Shown here piece by piece: positions 16,747 to 27,900 of a DNA stretch of 64,000 bases. The DNA comes from Shimia biformata. GTDB lineage: Bacteria > Pseudomonadota > Alphaproteobacteria > Rhodobacterales > Rhodobacteraceae. How positions within the stretch are numbered: the first letter of the stretch is position 1; every line of letters begins with the position of its first letter. A program made the translations under genes and the position numbers. The stretch is taken from contig NZ_JAFEJK010000001.1 of the NCBI RefSeq assembly GCF_016888515.1, forward strand, positions 248,001-312,000. Reading direction: 5' to 3'. Below the pieces are notes generated by a model. That model had not been told where the DNA came from, made no database searches, and saw nothing but the letters and a program-made list of their open reading frames with translations.

Positions 16747-17184
16747 CGCTCAAACATCCCCAAACGGGACAAAATTCGGAAGAACACGGACATCAAAAGA
16801 CCACCCGCGCGTCGGCTCAAACCGACCAACACGGTCAATCGTGAATTGCGGAAACGCCTGCATCGGCGAGCTACAAAAGTGAGTAGCTTTCGCCTTGATC
16901 TTCCTCTTCTACCCCAGTTACGCCCACCCACGTTGCAATTAAGTGCAAACTCTTGATTATGTCTACACTGTGGCACTCAACCTGGACGTTAAGCCATTGA
17001 TATTTAAGGGTAGAGTCTCAGAACTTTTCCACGGAAACCTGAAATTGGGCAAAAATAAGGCAACTCGGCCTCCACCTGATCTTTCGATATTGAAATGATC
17101 AACGCCAATGCGCCTGATTGTTTCGCTTTGTGAAAAATTTGGCGGGCAATTGACGCGAATCAGCCTTGGAGAATCCGACCGGCA
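16747..17184. other. Non-coding stretch of 438 bases upstream of the ExoY-like gene
   Basis: Visibly richer in A and T than the genes on either side, with no convincing reading frame. It lies upstream of the ExoY-like gene and downstream of the Wzz-like gene, both on the minus strand, so it is the likely promoter region of the ExoY/polymerase transcript. It contains the inverted repeat TTGCA-ATTAAG-TGCAA near 16933-16948, a possible regulator site. No terminator was identified with confidence. Confidence 0.5.
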
Positions 17185-18471
17185 TCACGCCCCGATGCGG
17201 CCCCGGGTCAGGATCACCAGAACCACCAGCACAAAAACCGAGACAAAGACCGCGGCCCCGACAACCCGCCTGGCTCGTCTGCGCAGCCTTTCGGCCGGCA
17301 ATTCGACGACCGGGATCGAGACGACGGGCGGTGATTGCAGTTGCCGTTCGAATTGTGCGGCGGTCCAGATCACCGGATTGCGCAGTTCTACCACAAGAGC
17401 CGCGGCCGTCGCCGCAAGAAGGCTGAGAAGCACGCCAATCCCCATGATCCGCTTTCGGCGCGGGGCAACCGGAATCTCGGGAACCACGGCGCGCTCCAGG
17501 ACCGCAAAGCTCTCGGCCTGGTGACTGGCTTCGATCATCTGGTTCAACTCGGCGTCCGACCGATTGGCGGTGATTGCCTGATATTGCTCGGTCAATTGCC
17601 TCAATTGCCGGTGCAGCGCATTATAGATCAGCTCAACTTCCGGCGCGGCCGTCAGCGCCGCCTGAATTTCATCGGCCCGTTCCCGATACAGGTCCCGCTG
17701 TTCCTGAAGCCGCAGGATACGCTGACCCATGGGCGAGTTGATGTCGGGCGTGATCCCTTCGCGCTGTCCGACGATCTGGCGCTCAAGGTCCAGCACGATG
17801 TCCCGGATGCGGTTCAGTTCGCGCCGGTTCTCTTCGACCTGCTCTGGCAGGGACGCAGCATGTTCACGCTTGAATTTCGCAATCCTGTCCTCCAGCGCGA
17901 CGATTGCCTCACGAACGCGCTTTTCCTCTGAATTGAAGAATTCCAGCGTCTCTCGTGCCCGCTCTGCCCGGCGGCGGGCGTTTTGATCCAGCACGTTGGT
18001 CACCAGTTCATTGGCGACATTTGCCGCCATTTCAGGGTCGCCAAGCCGGACCGAAATCATAAGCGCGGTCGGGCTGACATCCGGACGCCAGGCCAGGCTG
18101 GGATCGGTGATCTGCTGGACCCGTGCGGCAAGCCGCAGCTGATAGACCTTCATCGATTCCGTCATCGACGGATCATCTGCAAACAAGTTGTACTTGGTGA
18201 TGATGTCCAGAAGATTATCCCGCGCCATCACCCGCTGCTCAATGATCTGAAGTTTTTGCAACGTGGCCGCGTTCAGGTTCCCGGTGCCTGCTGTCGCCTC
18301 TTCGATCGAGGGCTGCTCGATCTGAATGACGGCGGCCGTTTCATAAATGCGCGGCAGGGACAGGGTGTAAAACAACGAGATCAGAACACCAATCGCCGCA
18401 ACTCCGGCCCACAGCACGACGCGCCGGCGCAACATGCCGAGCACTTCGCCAAGTGACTGGAATCTGTCCAT
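17185..18471 (-). CDS. Wzz/GumC-like polysaccharide chain-length determinant (PCP family)
   Basis: 428 residues. A transmembrane helix near residues 17-37 and a second close to the C-terminus (about 400-420) bracket a periplasmic domain with long coiled-coil helices (residues 160-310, rich in R, E and Q). IYETAAVIQIEQPS is the usual Wzz N-terminal element and VPEIPVAPRRKRIMGIGVLLS, before a further hydrophobic segment at about 355-375, is the typical motif ahead of the second membrane span. It controls polymer length and helps gate export. There is no fused cytoplasmic kinase; the CpsD-like ATPase at 6368-7138 could be its partner. It is downstream of the PPTase gene in the same direction, with 99 non-coding bases between. 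Confidence 0.86.
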   Translation of the reverse strand: MDRFQSLGEVLGMLRRRVVLWAGVAAIGVLISLFYTLSLPRIYETAAVIQIEQPSIEEATAGTGNLNAATLQKLQIIEQRVMARDNLLDIITKYNLFADDPSMTESMKVYQLRLAARVQQITDPSLAWRPDVSPTALMISVRLGDPEMAANVANELVTNVLDQNARRRAERARETLEFFNSEEKRVREAIVALEDRIAKFKREHAASLPEQVEENRRELNRIRDIVLDLERQIVGQREGITPDINSPMGQRILRLQEQRDLYRERADEIQAALTAAPEVELIYNALHRQLRQLTEQYQAITANRSDAELNQMIEASHQAESFAVLERAVVPEIPVAPRRKRIMGIGVLLSLLAATAAALVVELRNPVIWTAAQFERQLQSPPVVSIPVVELPAERLRRRARRVVGAAVFVSVFVLVVLVILTRGRIGA

Positions 18472-18570
18472 GTTCTGCCTACTGCCTCTGTGCGCCGCTT
18501 TTGGGGCGTCTCATCTCTACCCGAATGGCCTAGCCCGTCAATGTGTTTATCCCGTGGCGAAAGGCGGGAA

Positions 18571-19239
18571 TCACCGGGGTTGCGAGGCATCCAGCCAGAC
18601 CATCGAGACGATCCGCGACGCCGCGCGCAAAACCGTCCCATTCAGCACAAAACCCTTGGGAAATGGCCCCGTCTCCCGCAGCAGCATGGCGCAGAACCGA
18701 TTTTGCGCCGGAAAGGAAACCGTCATGGCGTCGAACCCGATCACCTCGTGCGTGATGGGATAAAGGCACTTGTAGGCCGCTTCCTTGGCGCAGAAAATCG
18801 CGCGATCCGCGTTCCCCCCAGTCTGGGCAATGGCCACTTCGCCACCCTGCAGAACCTCGGCGGTTACGTCATCGGGCAAGGGAAGATCGGGTTCCATGTC
18901 GACCCCAATACAGCGGAAATCGTCTGATCTTGCGACCAGCGCCACAGCAAATTCGGCGTCATGGCTGATGCTCCCGGCACAGCCGTCAGGCCAAATCGGA
19001 GCGCGATCTGAGCCCACTGCAATCGGGGCTGCCTGGCGACCCAGCCCGGCAAGTGCGTCCCGCGCGGCTCGACGTCCAGCAGCAAACTCTTGCCGCCGCC
19101 GAGGGACGGCACGGGCGATTGCCGACTGTTCCTGTGGAAACAAGTCGTCAATGGTATCCATGACCCGACGCAACCCCATCCCCACGGTCAGCGGCAACTG
19201 AGGCCGCAAAGCATGCCTGAGTGTGACAAGGTCGCCCAT
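18571..19239 (-). CDS. 4'-phosphopantetheinyl transferase (EntD/Sfp type)
   Basis: 222 residues. Motifs in order: GSDRAPIWPDGCAGSISHD (substrate loop), IGVDMEPD (magnesium-binding acidic pair) and FCAKEAAYKCLYP (the WxxKEA-like block). This layout is that of EntD-like PPTases, which attach the phosphopantetheine arm of CoA to carrier domains. It begins nine bases after the stop of the NRPS gene, so it is almost surely expressed with it. Its obvious targets are the PCP at the end of the NRPS and the ACP of the PKS. All catalytic residues are present. Its presence suggests the assembly line is self-sufficient and active. Confidence 0.92.
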   Translation of the reverse strand: MGDLVTLRHALRPQLPLTVGMGLRRVMDTIDDLFPQEQSAIARAVPRRRQEFAAGRRAARDALAGLGRQAAPIAVGSDRAPIWPDGCAGSISHDAEFAVALVARSDDFRCIGVDMEPDLPLPDDVTAEVLQGGEVAIAQTGGNADRAIFCAKEAAYKCLYPITHEVIGFDAMTVSFPAQNRFCAMLLRETGPFPKGFVLNGTVLRAASRIVSMVWLDASQPR

Positions 19240-19248
19240 GGTCCGGGG

Positions 19249-22200
19249 TCACGCCGAACGGCGGCGACGCAATCGCATTTCCCGCCGCTTGCTGATGATA
19301 TCCTGCCGCTCAACAGCCCGTTCGCCGCGCTCGGCAGGCGTTGGCATTTCCTGCGCCCGCGTGGGAGTGTCGCCAATCAGCGCATCCACTCGCTTTGCAA
19401 GATCAGCCAATACCGGGAAACGGAAGATATCGGTAATCGACAGCGCGTCGACATTTCGTTTCGCCCGAATTTCGCGATGCGCCTGAACCGCCAGCAGGCT
19501 GTGACCGCCAAGATCAAAGAAACTGTCCGACAGGGCGACATGCTCGATGGCCAGAACCGCCTTCCAGATCTCGGCGATGGCTTTCGCGGTATCGGTGGGC
19601 ATTTCAATGGTTGCCACGGATTTCGCCCAAACAGTCTCTGGTATCGCCGCCTTACGCACCGGTTTGCCCGGCGCAGGCAGAGCCTTGCGGTCGACCTTCT
19701 TGTTCGGTGTCAAAGGAAAGGTTTCGACATTCACGATCCGCGACGGCACCATGAATTCCGGCAAACTATGCGCCAAAACGCTGCGCAATCGGCCTTCCTC
19801 CACCGGTCCCCGGACATAGCCAACCAACCGAACATCGCCTGGCTCGTCCTCGCGCGCCAGAACCACCGCCTGTTCGACTCCAGGGCATGCCTCAAGCGCG
19901 ACCTCGACCTCGCCCAGTTCGATACGATAGCCGCGTAACTTGACCTGATGGTCTGCACGGCCAAGGAAATCCAATGTCCCATCCGGCCGCCAGCGCACAA
20001 GGTCACCAGTGCGATAGAGACGCCCCTCGCCAAACGGGTTCTCAATGAAACGTTCGTCCGTCAGTTCTTCGCGCCGCCAATAGCCGCGTGTGACCCCTGC
20101 ACCGCCGATCAAAAGCTCTCCGGGCGCGCCAACAGGAACCGGCAACAACGCATCATCGACGACATAGACCTGCGTGTTGGCAATTGGCGCGCCGATGGGC
20201 ACGATGCCATCGGCCATGGTTGCCTTGCCTGTCGTGGACCAGATTGTCGTTTCGGTCGGGCCATACATGTTCTCGATCTCTGCCCGCGTGATCGTCGAAA
20301 GTTCGGCAACCTGCGTGCCCGACAGAGCCTCTCCCCCAATCATCAAATGCTTGACCTGACCCAGCGCAAACCTCGCCTCATCGTTCATGGCAAGCATCCG
20401 CGCCATAGATGGTGTGCATTGCAGATGAGTGACCTTGTGGCGTAGGATCTGGGCTGCAATAGACACGTCGCTATCGGCCAGCGCACCACCCGCGTTACAA
20501 CGCTTCACCACCTCAGCCAAGGGCTTCAACCCTTCAAGAACCACGTCGGCCTCGATGCCATAATCGATCAGGCAAGCGACCTCGGTCACCCCGATCCGCT
20601 TCACGCGTTCCACCCGGTCGACGCAATCCTCGACCGTACCGAACAGGCCCGATTCCTCGAAATAGCGCAGGAAGGCAAAATCCAGGATGCTCTCCAGCTC
20701 TTCCTCGCTGAGGATGCCAAGATCGAGGTCAAAGGCATTCTTCGCCCCCTCGGGCCGTTTGAAGGCGGGGAAGGCCCAGGCATATTGCTTGATCAGGCCG
20801 GCAGCTGAACGCAGGTAGTCCTTCATCGGTTCACGCGCGATCTCGCGCGCCTTTTCGCGATCATCCGCCACGAATGTATGCAACATCAGCGTCACGGTGA
20901 AATCATCCGGGTCATAGCCATTTTCGCGCAATGCGGCGTGATAGAGACGGATTTTTTCACCCACCTCGTCGATGCTCTGACCCAGGAGATGGGTCAGCAC
21001 ATGCGCACCGTGCCGTCCGGCATCCTTCCAGGTTTCGGGGTTCCCGGCCGTCGTCACCCACAGCGGCAAGTCGTCCGACACCGGTCGCGGCTGAGTCACG
21101 ACGCCGTGCATCTTGCCGTCCTTGCGCGGGTATTCGACCGTGTCACCGCGCCACAGCGCGCGCAGTTCCTGCATCTGTTCGAACATCACCTCGCGGTTCT
21201 TTGGCGGTGTGTTCTCGGGCCGCAAGACAAAATCGTCCGGCTGCCAACCCGACGCGATGGCAAGTCCGGCCCGGCCATTGGTCAGGTTGTCGATCACCGC
21301 CCATTCCTCGGCGATGCGGGCGGTGTGGTGCAGCGGCGCGACGCAGGATCCCGCCCTGACACCGATGTTGCGCGTGACGCCAGCCACCGCCGCCCCGGTC
21401 ACAGAAGGGTTGGGATAAGGCCCGCCAAAGGCGTGGAAATGGCGCTCGGGCGTCCAGACAGCACAGAACCCGTTCTGGTCGGCAAACTGTGCCCCTTCCA
21501 AAAGCGTGCGATACTTGTCACGCCCCTTGCCATCGTCATTTCCCCAGTAATAGAGACTGAACTCCATCCCCGTCTCTCCGGTTGGCACCCGGCCGTCCGA
21601 AATCTGAGTACGGTTTTCATCGCCGCTGAGGACCAGCTTGAACCCCCGCGCCAGCGAATAGAACAGTTCCAGCACCGAAATATCGAAACTCAGCGATGTA
21701 ACCGCGAACCATGTCCCCGCCGGATGGTGCGGGATGCGCCCATCCATCCCGGTAAAGAAATTAGCAACGTTACGGTGTTCGACCATGACGCCCTTGGGCA
21801 GCCCGGTCGACCCGGAGGTATAGATCAGATAGGCCAGATCGCCACCCGTCGCGCCACCATCCACCCGGTTGTCTGGTGCGGCTGCGATGCGGGCGTCGCC
21901 GTCGATCACAAGCACCTGCGCACCGCTATCCGGCACCGCATCGGCCAGGTCAGACTGCGTCACGATCACCGCCGCACCACTGTCAGTTGCAAAATGCGCC
22001 AGGCGGTCGGCGGGATAGGCCGGGTCCATCGGCACATAGGCCCCGCCTGCCTTCAGAATGGCAAGCGCCGCAACGACTAGTTCGGGCGAGCGGCGGCAGA
22101 ACAGCCCGACCAGCACACCCGGAGCCACCCCCATCTGTGCCAGAACATGCGCTACTTGGTTGGCGCGCGCGTCCAGGTCGCCATAGGTCATAGACCTGTG

Positions 22201-23910
22201 TTCGAACACCAGCGCGGTCGCGTCGGGTTGCGTTTTGGCCTGCGCCTCGATCTGCAAATGCATCAGCGCATCCGGGTCAAAACCCAACCCGGTCTGGTTC
22301 CAGTCGAAAAGGACCTCGTTGCGCTCTTCGTCCGTCAGCGCGCTGATCGCGGTGGTGGGCTGTTCGGCATCGGCAGCCACCTGTCGTGCCACATGTTCAA
22401 ACCGCCGCGCCAGCCGGGTGGCATGGCTGTCCGACAAACGGGAGGTGTCAATCACGAAATGGGTGCTACGAAATGCATCGCCCATCACAAGGGTTATCGC
22501 AGCGCCCTCGATTGCCTGTCCGCTTTCGTCAAAGGTGATTGCGATATCAGGCACCGTCAGCGCCGGAACAGCGGGCATTCGCAAAGGCAGATCAGCGGCA
22601 AAACCGGGATAATCGGCGCAGAAGGCAAGGTCATCGCGAAGTACAGCGGCAAGATCGCTGCAAGCTCTGCCCGCGATCGTCGGCAACCGCATTGGCACCC
22701 AGTCGCTGACATAGCCTTTGGCAGTGGGGGCGTCTGCGAGTTTGACCGCAATATCGCTTTCCGTGGCCACTCCACCCGCGTCTGCCCAGATGGTCAACGC
22801 CGCGAGGCACTGTGCAGGTGTCAGGTGATCAGGCAGCGTCAGGGCGATGCGGCGCGTGTCACGCAGTTCATTGGGGTTTTCGACCAGCGGCAACGCGGCG
22901 GGGACAAAACGCGACAGCCGCGGCAGCCATTTGTCTTCGGATCGCGCGACCTGCGTGGCGACGTTTGTCAACATCTCGGCATGGTCCCGGTCCGGCACGG
23001 CCAGAATGTCACCGGTGCGGGCAAGCTGCGCGGGAGCAATCGCATGGCCAGACGTCGACCTGATCGAGGTCAACCGGATCGCACCACGTCCGCAGGCAAC
23101 GGTCAGACCCGATTCTTCTGCCGCCAGAACAGTGCCAGGAATGGCATTTTGTACGGGATTAGAGACCAATTCAGCACTGTCGACATAGTGGACGGCACCG
23201 CCCAGTACCACCTTGGGCAGAGCCAGAGGATTGGGATAGTCGCCATGATCCAAAGCCCGCACCAGCGCCACGAGATCGCTCGCATCCACCCGAAAATCAA
23301 GCCGCGCTGCCGCCGTGGGACGCTTGGCCTTGCCGAAATAGCTGCGTCGCGCGAAATCCTGAGGTTGCCGCTCCACAGCACCATTTTCCAGGCTCGTGAT
23401 CACATCACCAAAACTGTCAATCGCGGCTTCGTAACACTTGGCGTTCAGGGTCAGGGCCGTATCGCTCTCGACAATATCGAACGTGCGTTGGACAAGGATG
23501 TCGCCCCGGTCGGCGCCCGCGTCCATCAGATGCCACGTTATGCCATGCTGCGCCTCGCCCGCGATCCGCGCCCAGACCGGCGCGTTCAACCCGGCATAAC
23601 GCGGCAAAGGGCCGTCATGGAAATTGACCGCCCCCTTGGACGCCAGCCGCAAAACCGACTCGGGCAACATATCCAGATTTGCGATGCTCAGTAGCCAGTC
23701 GACCTGCCGTCCCGCCATCCGATCCGCCACTTCGCCGTCCGAAGGCACCACGTCGAAGCCCTGTTCCCTCGCATTGCAGGCGATATCTTCCGAATGCGTG
23801 GCAATGGCGACAACCCCATGTCCCGCCTCGCGCCAGGCGGCGGCGCATTGCAGCACCAGGGACTCGTTACCGATGAACAAGGCATTCAAAACGGATTTGA
23901 GGATGGTCAT
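19249..23910 (-). CDS. NRPS: formyltransferase, truncated C-like region, adenylation domain split by luciferase-like monooxygenase, PCP
   Basis: 1,553 residues. Residues 1-180 are a formyl-tetrahydrofolate-dependent formyltransferase ([12 protein letters not shown] at 96-107), followed to about 290 by a domain like the C-terminal part of methionyl-tRNA formyltransferase. Residues 350-560 resemble only the second half of a condensation domain; no HHxxxDG is seen. The adenylation domain starts near 565 with A3 ([16 protein letters not shown], about 692-707) and A4 (FDISVLELF). Between A4 and A5 (NMYGPTETT, about 1211) sits a 375-residue insert (about 765-1140) opening with [19 protein letters not shown] and matching the FMN-dependent luciferase-like monooxygenases of natural-product pathways. 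A PCP ends the protein ([15 protein letters not shown], Ser near 1465). There is no thioesterase. It overlaps the GT2 stop by four bases. Likely an initiation module that loads, formylates and hydroxylates one amino acid. The order of steps is inferred. Confidence 0.92.
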   Translation of the reverse strand: MTILKSVLNALFIGNESLVLQCAAAWREAGHGVVAIATHSEDIACNAREQGFDVVPSDGEVADRMAGRQVDWLLSIANLDMLPESVLRLASKGAVNFHDGPLPRYAGLNAPVWARIAGEAQHGITWHLMDAGADRGDILVQRTFDIVESDTALTLNAKCYEAAIDSFGDVITSLENGAVERQPQDFARRSYFGKAKRPTAAARLDFRVDASDLVALVRALDHGDYPNPLALPKVVLGGAVHYVDSAELVSNPVQNAIPGTVLAAEESGLTVACGRGAIRLTSIRSTSGHAIAPAQLARTGDILAVPDRDHAEMLTNVATQVARSEDKWLPRLSRFVPAALPLVENPNELRDTRRIALTLPDHLTPAQCLAALTIWADAGGVATESDIAVKLADAPTAKGYVSDWVPMRLPTIAGRACSDLAAVLRDDLAFCADYPGFAADLPLRMPAVPALTVPDIAITFDESGQAIEGAAITLVMGDAFRSTHFVIDTSRLSDSHATRLARRFEHVARQVAADAEQPTTAISALTDEERNEVLFDWNQTGLGFDPDALMHLQIEAQAKTQPDATALVFEHRSMTYGDLDARANQVAHVLAQMGVAPGVLVGLFCRRSPELVVAALAILKAGGAYVPMDPAYPADRLAHFATDSGAAVIVTQSDLADAVPDSGAQVLVIDGDARIAAAPDNRVDGGATGGDLAYLIYTSGSTGLPKGVMVEHRNVANFFTGMDGRIPHHPAGTWFAVTSLSFDISVLELFYSLARGFKLVLSGDENRTQISDGRVPTGETGMEFSLYYWGNDDGKGRDKYRTLLEGAQFADQNGFCAVWTPERHFHAFGGPYPNPSVTGAAVAGVTRNIGVRAGSCVAPLHHTARIAEEWAVIDNLTNGRAGLAIASGWQPDDFVLRPENTPPKNREVMFEQMQELRALWRGDTVEYPRKDGKMHGVVTQPRPVSDDLPLWVTTAGNPETWKDAGRHGAHVLTHLLGQSIDEVGEKIRLYHAALRENGYDPDDFTVTLMLHTFVADDREKAREIAREPMKDYLRSAAGLIKQYAWAFPAFKRPEGAKNAFDLDLGILSEEELESILDFAFLRYFEESGLFGTVEDCVDRVERVKRIGVTEVACLIDYGIEADVVLEGLKPLAEVVKRCNAGGALADSDVSIAAQILRHKVTHLQCTPSMARMLAMNDEARFALGQVKHLMIGGEALSGTQVAELSTITRAEIENMYGPTETTIWSTTGKATMADGIVPIGAPIANTQVYVVDDALLPVPVGAPGELLIGGAGVTRGYWRREELTDERFIENPFGEGRLYRTGDLVRWRPDGTLDFLGRADHQVKLRGYRIELGEVEVALEACPGVEQAVVLAREDEPGDVRLVGYVRGPVEEGRLRSVLAHSLPEFMVPSRIVNVETFPLTPNKKVDRKALPAPGKPVRKAAIPETVWAKSVATIEMPTDTAKAIAEIWKAVLAIEHVALSDSFFDLGGHSLLAVQAHREIRAKRNVDALSITDIFRFPVLADLAKRVDALIGDTPTRAQEMPTPAERGERAVERQDIISKRREMRLRRRRSA

Positions 23911-24938
23911 GGCAGATCTCCTGCGATCGGCGACGCGGCCGTGGCTTCGGTCAGCGCGGGTATGTTGCGGCCAGGTACGCGACGGAACATCCCGCGCAGC
24001 GAATGGGCCAAAAGATCGGTCAGGAACAAGTCAGGATCGCGTTTCGGTTTGCCGCCGATCCAGCGGCGCACCCGCCAGATCACTCCGCCCGCAACATGCG
24101 CCAGCGTTGCAGCCGCCCCATATAGGACACCGTGGTTCTTTCGGAAGTAATAGTGCCGCGCCTCCAGCCAGAACCCCGGGATCCGTTTCCAGCTCTTCAT
24201 CCCCGTCGAAACCGAACCGATATGCTCAACCCGGCTGCCGGGTGCGTAGTCAATCTTCCATCCCGCATTGACAACGCGGCGGCAGAGGTCGGTTTCCTCG
24301 AAATAGAGAAAAAAGTTCTCGTCAAACAAGCCGACCTGCTCGACCACGGAACGGCGCAGCATCATGCTGGCCCCAGCCAGCCAGTCGACGCGCGTGGTGA
24401 CATTCGGGATCGGCAGTGGCACCACATAGTTGGACAGAACGCGGCTGATAAAACCCAGCCTCGCCGCGCCCTCAAACTCTCCGGCGATTGAGGGAAATCG
24501 GAAGGCGGAGTGGTGCGGCACCCCGTCCGAACCGTAGATAAAGCTGCCCGCCACACCTGCATCCGGCGTGGTGACAAGATGGTCAATCAGGACTTGAATC
24601 GCCTTCGGTTCGACAAAGGCATCCGAGTTCAGAAAATACAGGAAATCAGGTGGCGCGGGCATGGTTGCCATCCCGTGGAGAACGCCGAAATTGTTACCCG
24701 CCCCAAAACCGCCATTGTATCCGGACGCAACCAAATCGACGCGCTCGGACGGCCAGCCATTCGCCTCGATTCCTGCCTGAATCGTTTCAAAGCTTCCATC
24801 GCCACTGTCATTGTCGACAATGACAATACGGCCCTCAATTCCCTGCATCGCGACCAGCGCAGCCTTGGCCGCGCGCAGGGTCATCTCGGGCGTGCGATAA
24901 TTCAGAATGACGGTCAGCAGGGTGTGATCGGCGGTCAT
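23907..24938 (-). CDS. Glycosyltransferase family 2, WbbL/rhamnosyltransferase-like, inside the PKS-NRPS operon
   Basis: 343 residues. The GT-A domain opens with [21 protein letters not shown] and has [24 protein letters not shown], the metal-binding LYFLNSDAF and [18 protein letters not shown], the hallmark set of rhamnosyltransferase-type GT2 enzymes such as WbbL. Both ends overlap neighbours by four bases (PKS stop with its start, its stop with the NRPS start), so it is produced in step with the two megasynthases. That suggests it glycosylates the product of the line or a lipid carrier that will receive it. The alternative is that it only builds the glycan and the megasynthases were inserted around it. 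Donor unknown. Confidence 0.88.
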   Translation of the reverse strand: MTADHTLLTVILNYRTPEMTLRAAKAALVAMQGIEGRIVIVDNDSGDGSFETIQAGIEANGWPSERVDLVASGYNGGFGAGNNFGVLHGMATMPAPPDFLYFLNSDAFVEPKAIQVLIDHLVTTPDAGVAGSFIYGSDGVPHHSAFRFPSIAGEFEGAARLGFISRVLSNYVVPLPIPNVTTRVDWLAGASMMLRRSVVEQVGLFDENFFLYFEETDLCRRVVNAGWKIDYAPGSRVEHIGSVSTGMKSWKRIPGFWLEARHYYFRKNHGVLYGAAATLAHVAGGVIWRVRRWIGGKPKRDPDLFLTDLLAHSLRGMFRRVPGRNIPALTEATAASPIAGDLP

Positions 24939-27900
24939 TCCGCGGCCTCCCGCCTGTCAGCACGCGTGCGCAGGCGTTGCGCGGCCTGCTCGATCACCGA
25001 TTTCATCCGCGACGCCAGCACCCGCACATTGGGTTCCAGCACCATCGAGTCATGGTCACCCGGGACCTCAAAGACCTGAAGCTCGGAAACCCAATCACCC
25101 CAGTCGTTGTCATCGGTGACATAAGAGCGCTCGTGATTGACCAACCTGCCATGACCCAGATCCCATTTGCCGACCAGCGGCGGACGGAACAGCGCGACGG
25201 GGCCGGACCAGGGCCGCAATTGATAGCCAGCTACGGCATTCAGAAATGCAGCTTCAATCTCGGCATTGTGGAAGTGATGCGACGTGTCGGTCCCAACCTT
25301 TTTTTGCGCCCTTTTCGTCTTCTCCCAGGCGATACGCCGCTTGAACCAGACGAACGGATAGGCAATCCCGCCGCGCTTCAACTCTTGCAGTTGGATCTTG
25401 ATCCGGTCGCCGGTCGTCAGTGGGCGGCGCCTCGGAAGAGGCGTGTCCAGCATGACGACAATCGCAACCTCGTCACCGCCCTCCTCCAACTGTCGGGCAA
25501 TTTCATAAGCCGTGATTCCACCCCCCGAGAAGCCGCCAATAAAATAGGGGCCTTCGGGTTGCACGGTCTTGATCTCGGCCAGATAGTCGCGCGCCGCCTG
25601 TTCAATGTCGTCATGCGGCGCGGCATCGCCAAAAAGCCCACGCGCCTGAAGCCCATAGAATGGCCGGTCCGCGCCGATCAGGTGGGCAAGGTGGCGCAGG
25701 TTCAACACGTTGCCGAACATGCCTGCGACAAGGAAAAAGGGTGCGCGGCGACCGCCTTCGCCGTCATGCATCGGCACGATATGGGTAAAGCGGCGCGTCG
25801 GCGCTTCTTCGACCGCGGCGCCACCGCCGCTGTCAGCCTGAGGCCCGACGCGGCCTTCGATCAGCCTGGCAATTCCGGCCACGGTGGGCGCCTCGAACAG
25901 GACCGAGATCGGAAAGTCTGCGTGCCAAGTCTTCTTGATCATCGCAAACAGACGCACCGCGATCAGGGAATGCCCGCCAAGGTCAAAAAAACTGTCCTCG
26001 ACCCCAACCTGTTCGACACCCAACAGCTCCTGCCAGAACCCCGCCAACGTACGCTCTATGTCGTTACGCGGGGCGATGAAGTCATTTTCGAGCTCGGGCC
26101 GCTCAAAAGCCTGACCACTGATGGCGTCATCGGACCCGGCGGCCTCGGCCTGTTGTTTCAACGCTTCCAGATCAAGAGAGGAAATTACGATTTCAGGCAG
26201 GCCCAGTGCCATCGCCAGTTCAAATTCTTCCACGCCTTCCCAGGCCATGATGCCTTGGCTCAGGTTATAGACCAACCGCTCCTCCGAAGTGGACAGCGGC
26301 CTGTCTGCGCTGCGGGTAAGGTCATCAAATACCACCTCGTTCGGTCGTGGCGGGGCGGCAGAGGTGAAGGAGGTTGTGCTGTCGACCCGCCGGATCGAGA
26401 AACTCTGAATGACGGCACAGACCTTGCCATCCGGCGTGGCCAGAGTGACGTCGAATCCCGCCTCGCCTGACGAGGCATCACCATGGGTCAGCGTCACGTG
26501 ACTGACGATCTCGGACGGCAGGTCGCAATAGACCCGAACCCGGCCATAGCTTAGCGGCACCCACAGATGCCGAGCCTCGTATCCGGGGATCAACTGCATC
26601 GCCCAGCCGGTGGCAAGGTCCATCAAAGCAGGATGCAGGCGGAAACCGTTTTCCGAAATATCGCTCCTATGTTCCGGTTCCAAAGCCAGCCGCGCCAACC
26701 CTTCACCTTCGCCAATCCGGGTCGACTGCAATACCCGCCAGCGCGGGCCGAAATTCAGGAACGCTTCTTGCGGCGAACGCAACGAGCTTTTGGTGGCATT
26801 TTTGGTCACCGGCAAGCTCGCTTGTAGCCCTTCCACGTCCAGCGCGGGGAACGCAGGCAGGCGCCCAAGAAGAATTCGCGCTTCGGCATGAGATAGCCAC
26901 GCGGCGCGGCCATCAATCTTGCAGGCGCTCATCACCTCGACATGATAACCCTCGTCCGTCCGCGTCAGACGCATCCGAATATGCGCCCGACCACCGTCGG
27001 CGACTGGCAAAGGCCGCAGGAACAACAAGTCGCGGATTTCGAACGGCCCGGTTTCGCGCTGTTCGGCCAGCGCCTCGGCGATCAGCTCAAGATATCCGGT
27101 GCCGGGCAACAGGGCCTGCCCGTCGATGGTGCGGTGTTCGTCGATAATCCAGTCGCGATTGGTCAGCGTGGTCTCAAAGATTCGGTGGCCATTTGCGTCG
27201 AACCCCGCCTGTTGCAGAAGCGAGGCGTTGGTCGGGCACATCTCGGGCGGCGCGGCCTCTGCGGTGCGCGATGCCACCGCATCAGCAGCCATTCCGACAT
27301 CCGACCATAGGCCCCAGTTCACCGCGACCACCTTGGTTTTGCCGCCGGCACGGGACTGGGCATAGGCGTTCAAAAAGGCGTTGGCGGCAACGTAGTCCAC
27401 CTGGCCCACCGGCGCGGTCACGGTCGAGGACGACGCAAACAGCGCCATCCAGTCGATGCTGCCATCAGGAAAAATCGTGTCCAGAACCTCGGTCCCGTGC
27501 AGCTTAGGGGCCAAAACGTCGTCGATATCGATCGAGGTCTTTGCCAGAAGCGGCGCATCTTCGATCACCCCGGCAGCATGGATCACGCCGTTGATCGGGC
27601 CAAAGCGATCGCGGGCGTCGGCAACCGCACGCTTCATCTCGTCCAGATTGCAAACATCGGCATCAACACACAGAACCTGACCGCCCAGTGCCTCAAGCCG
27701 TTCCAACGCGCGAATGCGGCGGGACATGCGGTCAAGGGGGCCATGGGTGGCAAGGTGATGCGCCCAGTGATCGCGGGCGAGCACCCCGCCCCGCGCCACC
27801 AGCACGACCTTGGCCCCAGCCTGACGGATCATTCGTTCAGCCAACGCCTGACCGATCCCGCCAAAGCCGCCAGTGATCAGGTAGGTGCCGCCATCCTTCC

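Noticed and set aside
16743-16976. Small minus-strand frame in the non-coding stretch before the ExoY-like gene
   Set aside because: Composition is Arg rich and irregular, with no ribosome site or recognisable domain; treated as part of the control region.
20490-21620. Possibility that the monooxygenase insert in the A domain is an assembly chimera
   Set aside because: The frame is continuous on both sides, A1-A4 and A5-A10 flank it, and such inserts are known in natural-product NRPSs.
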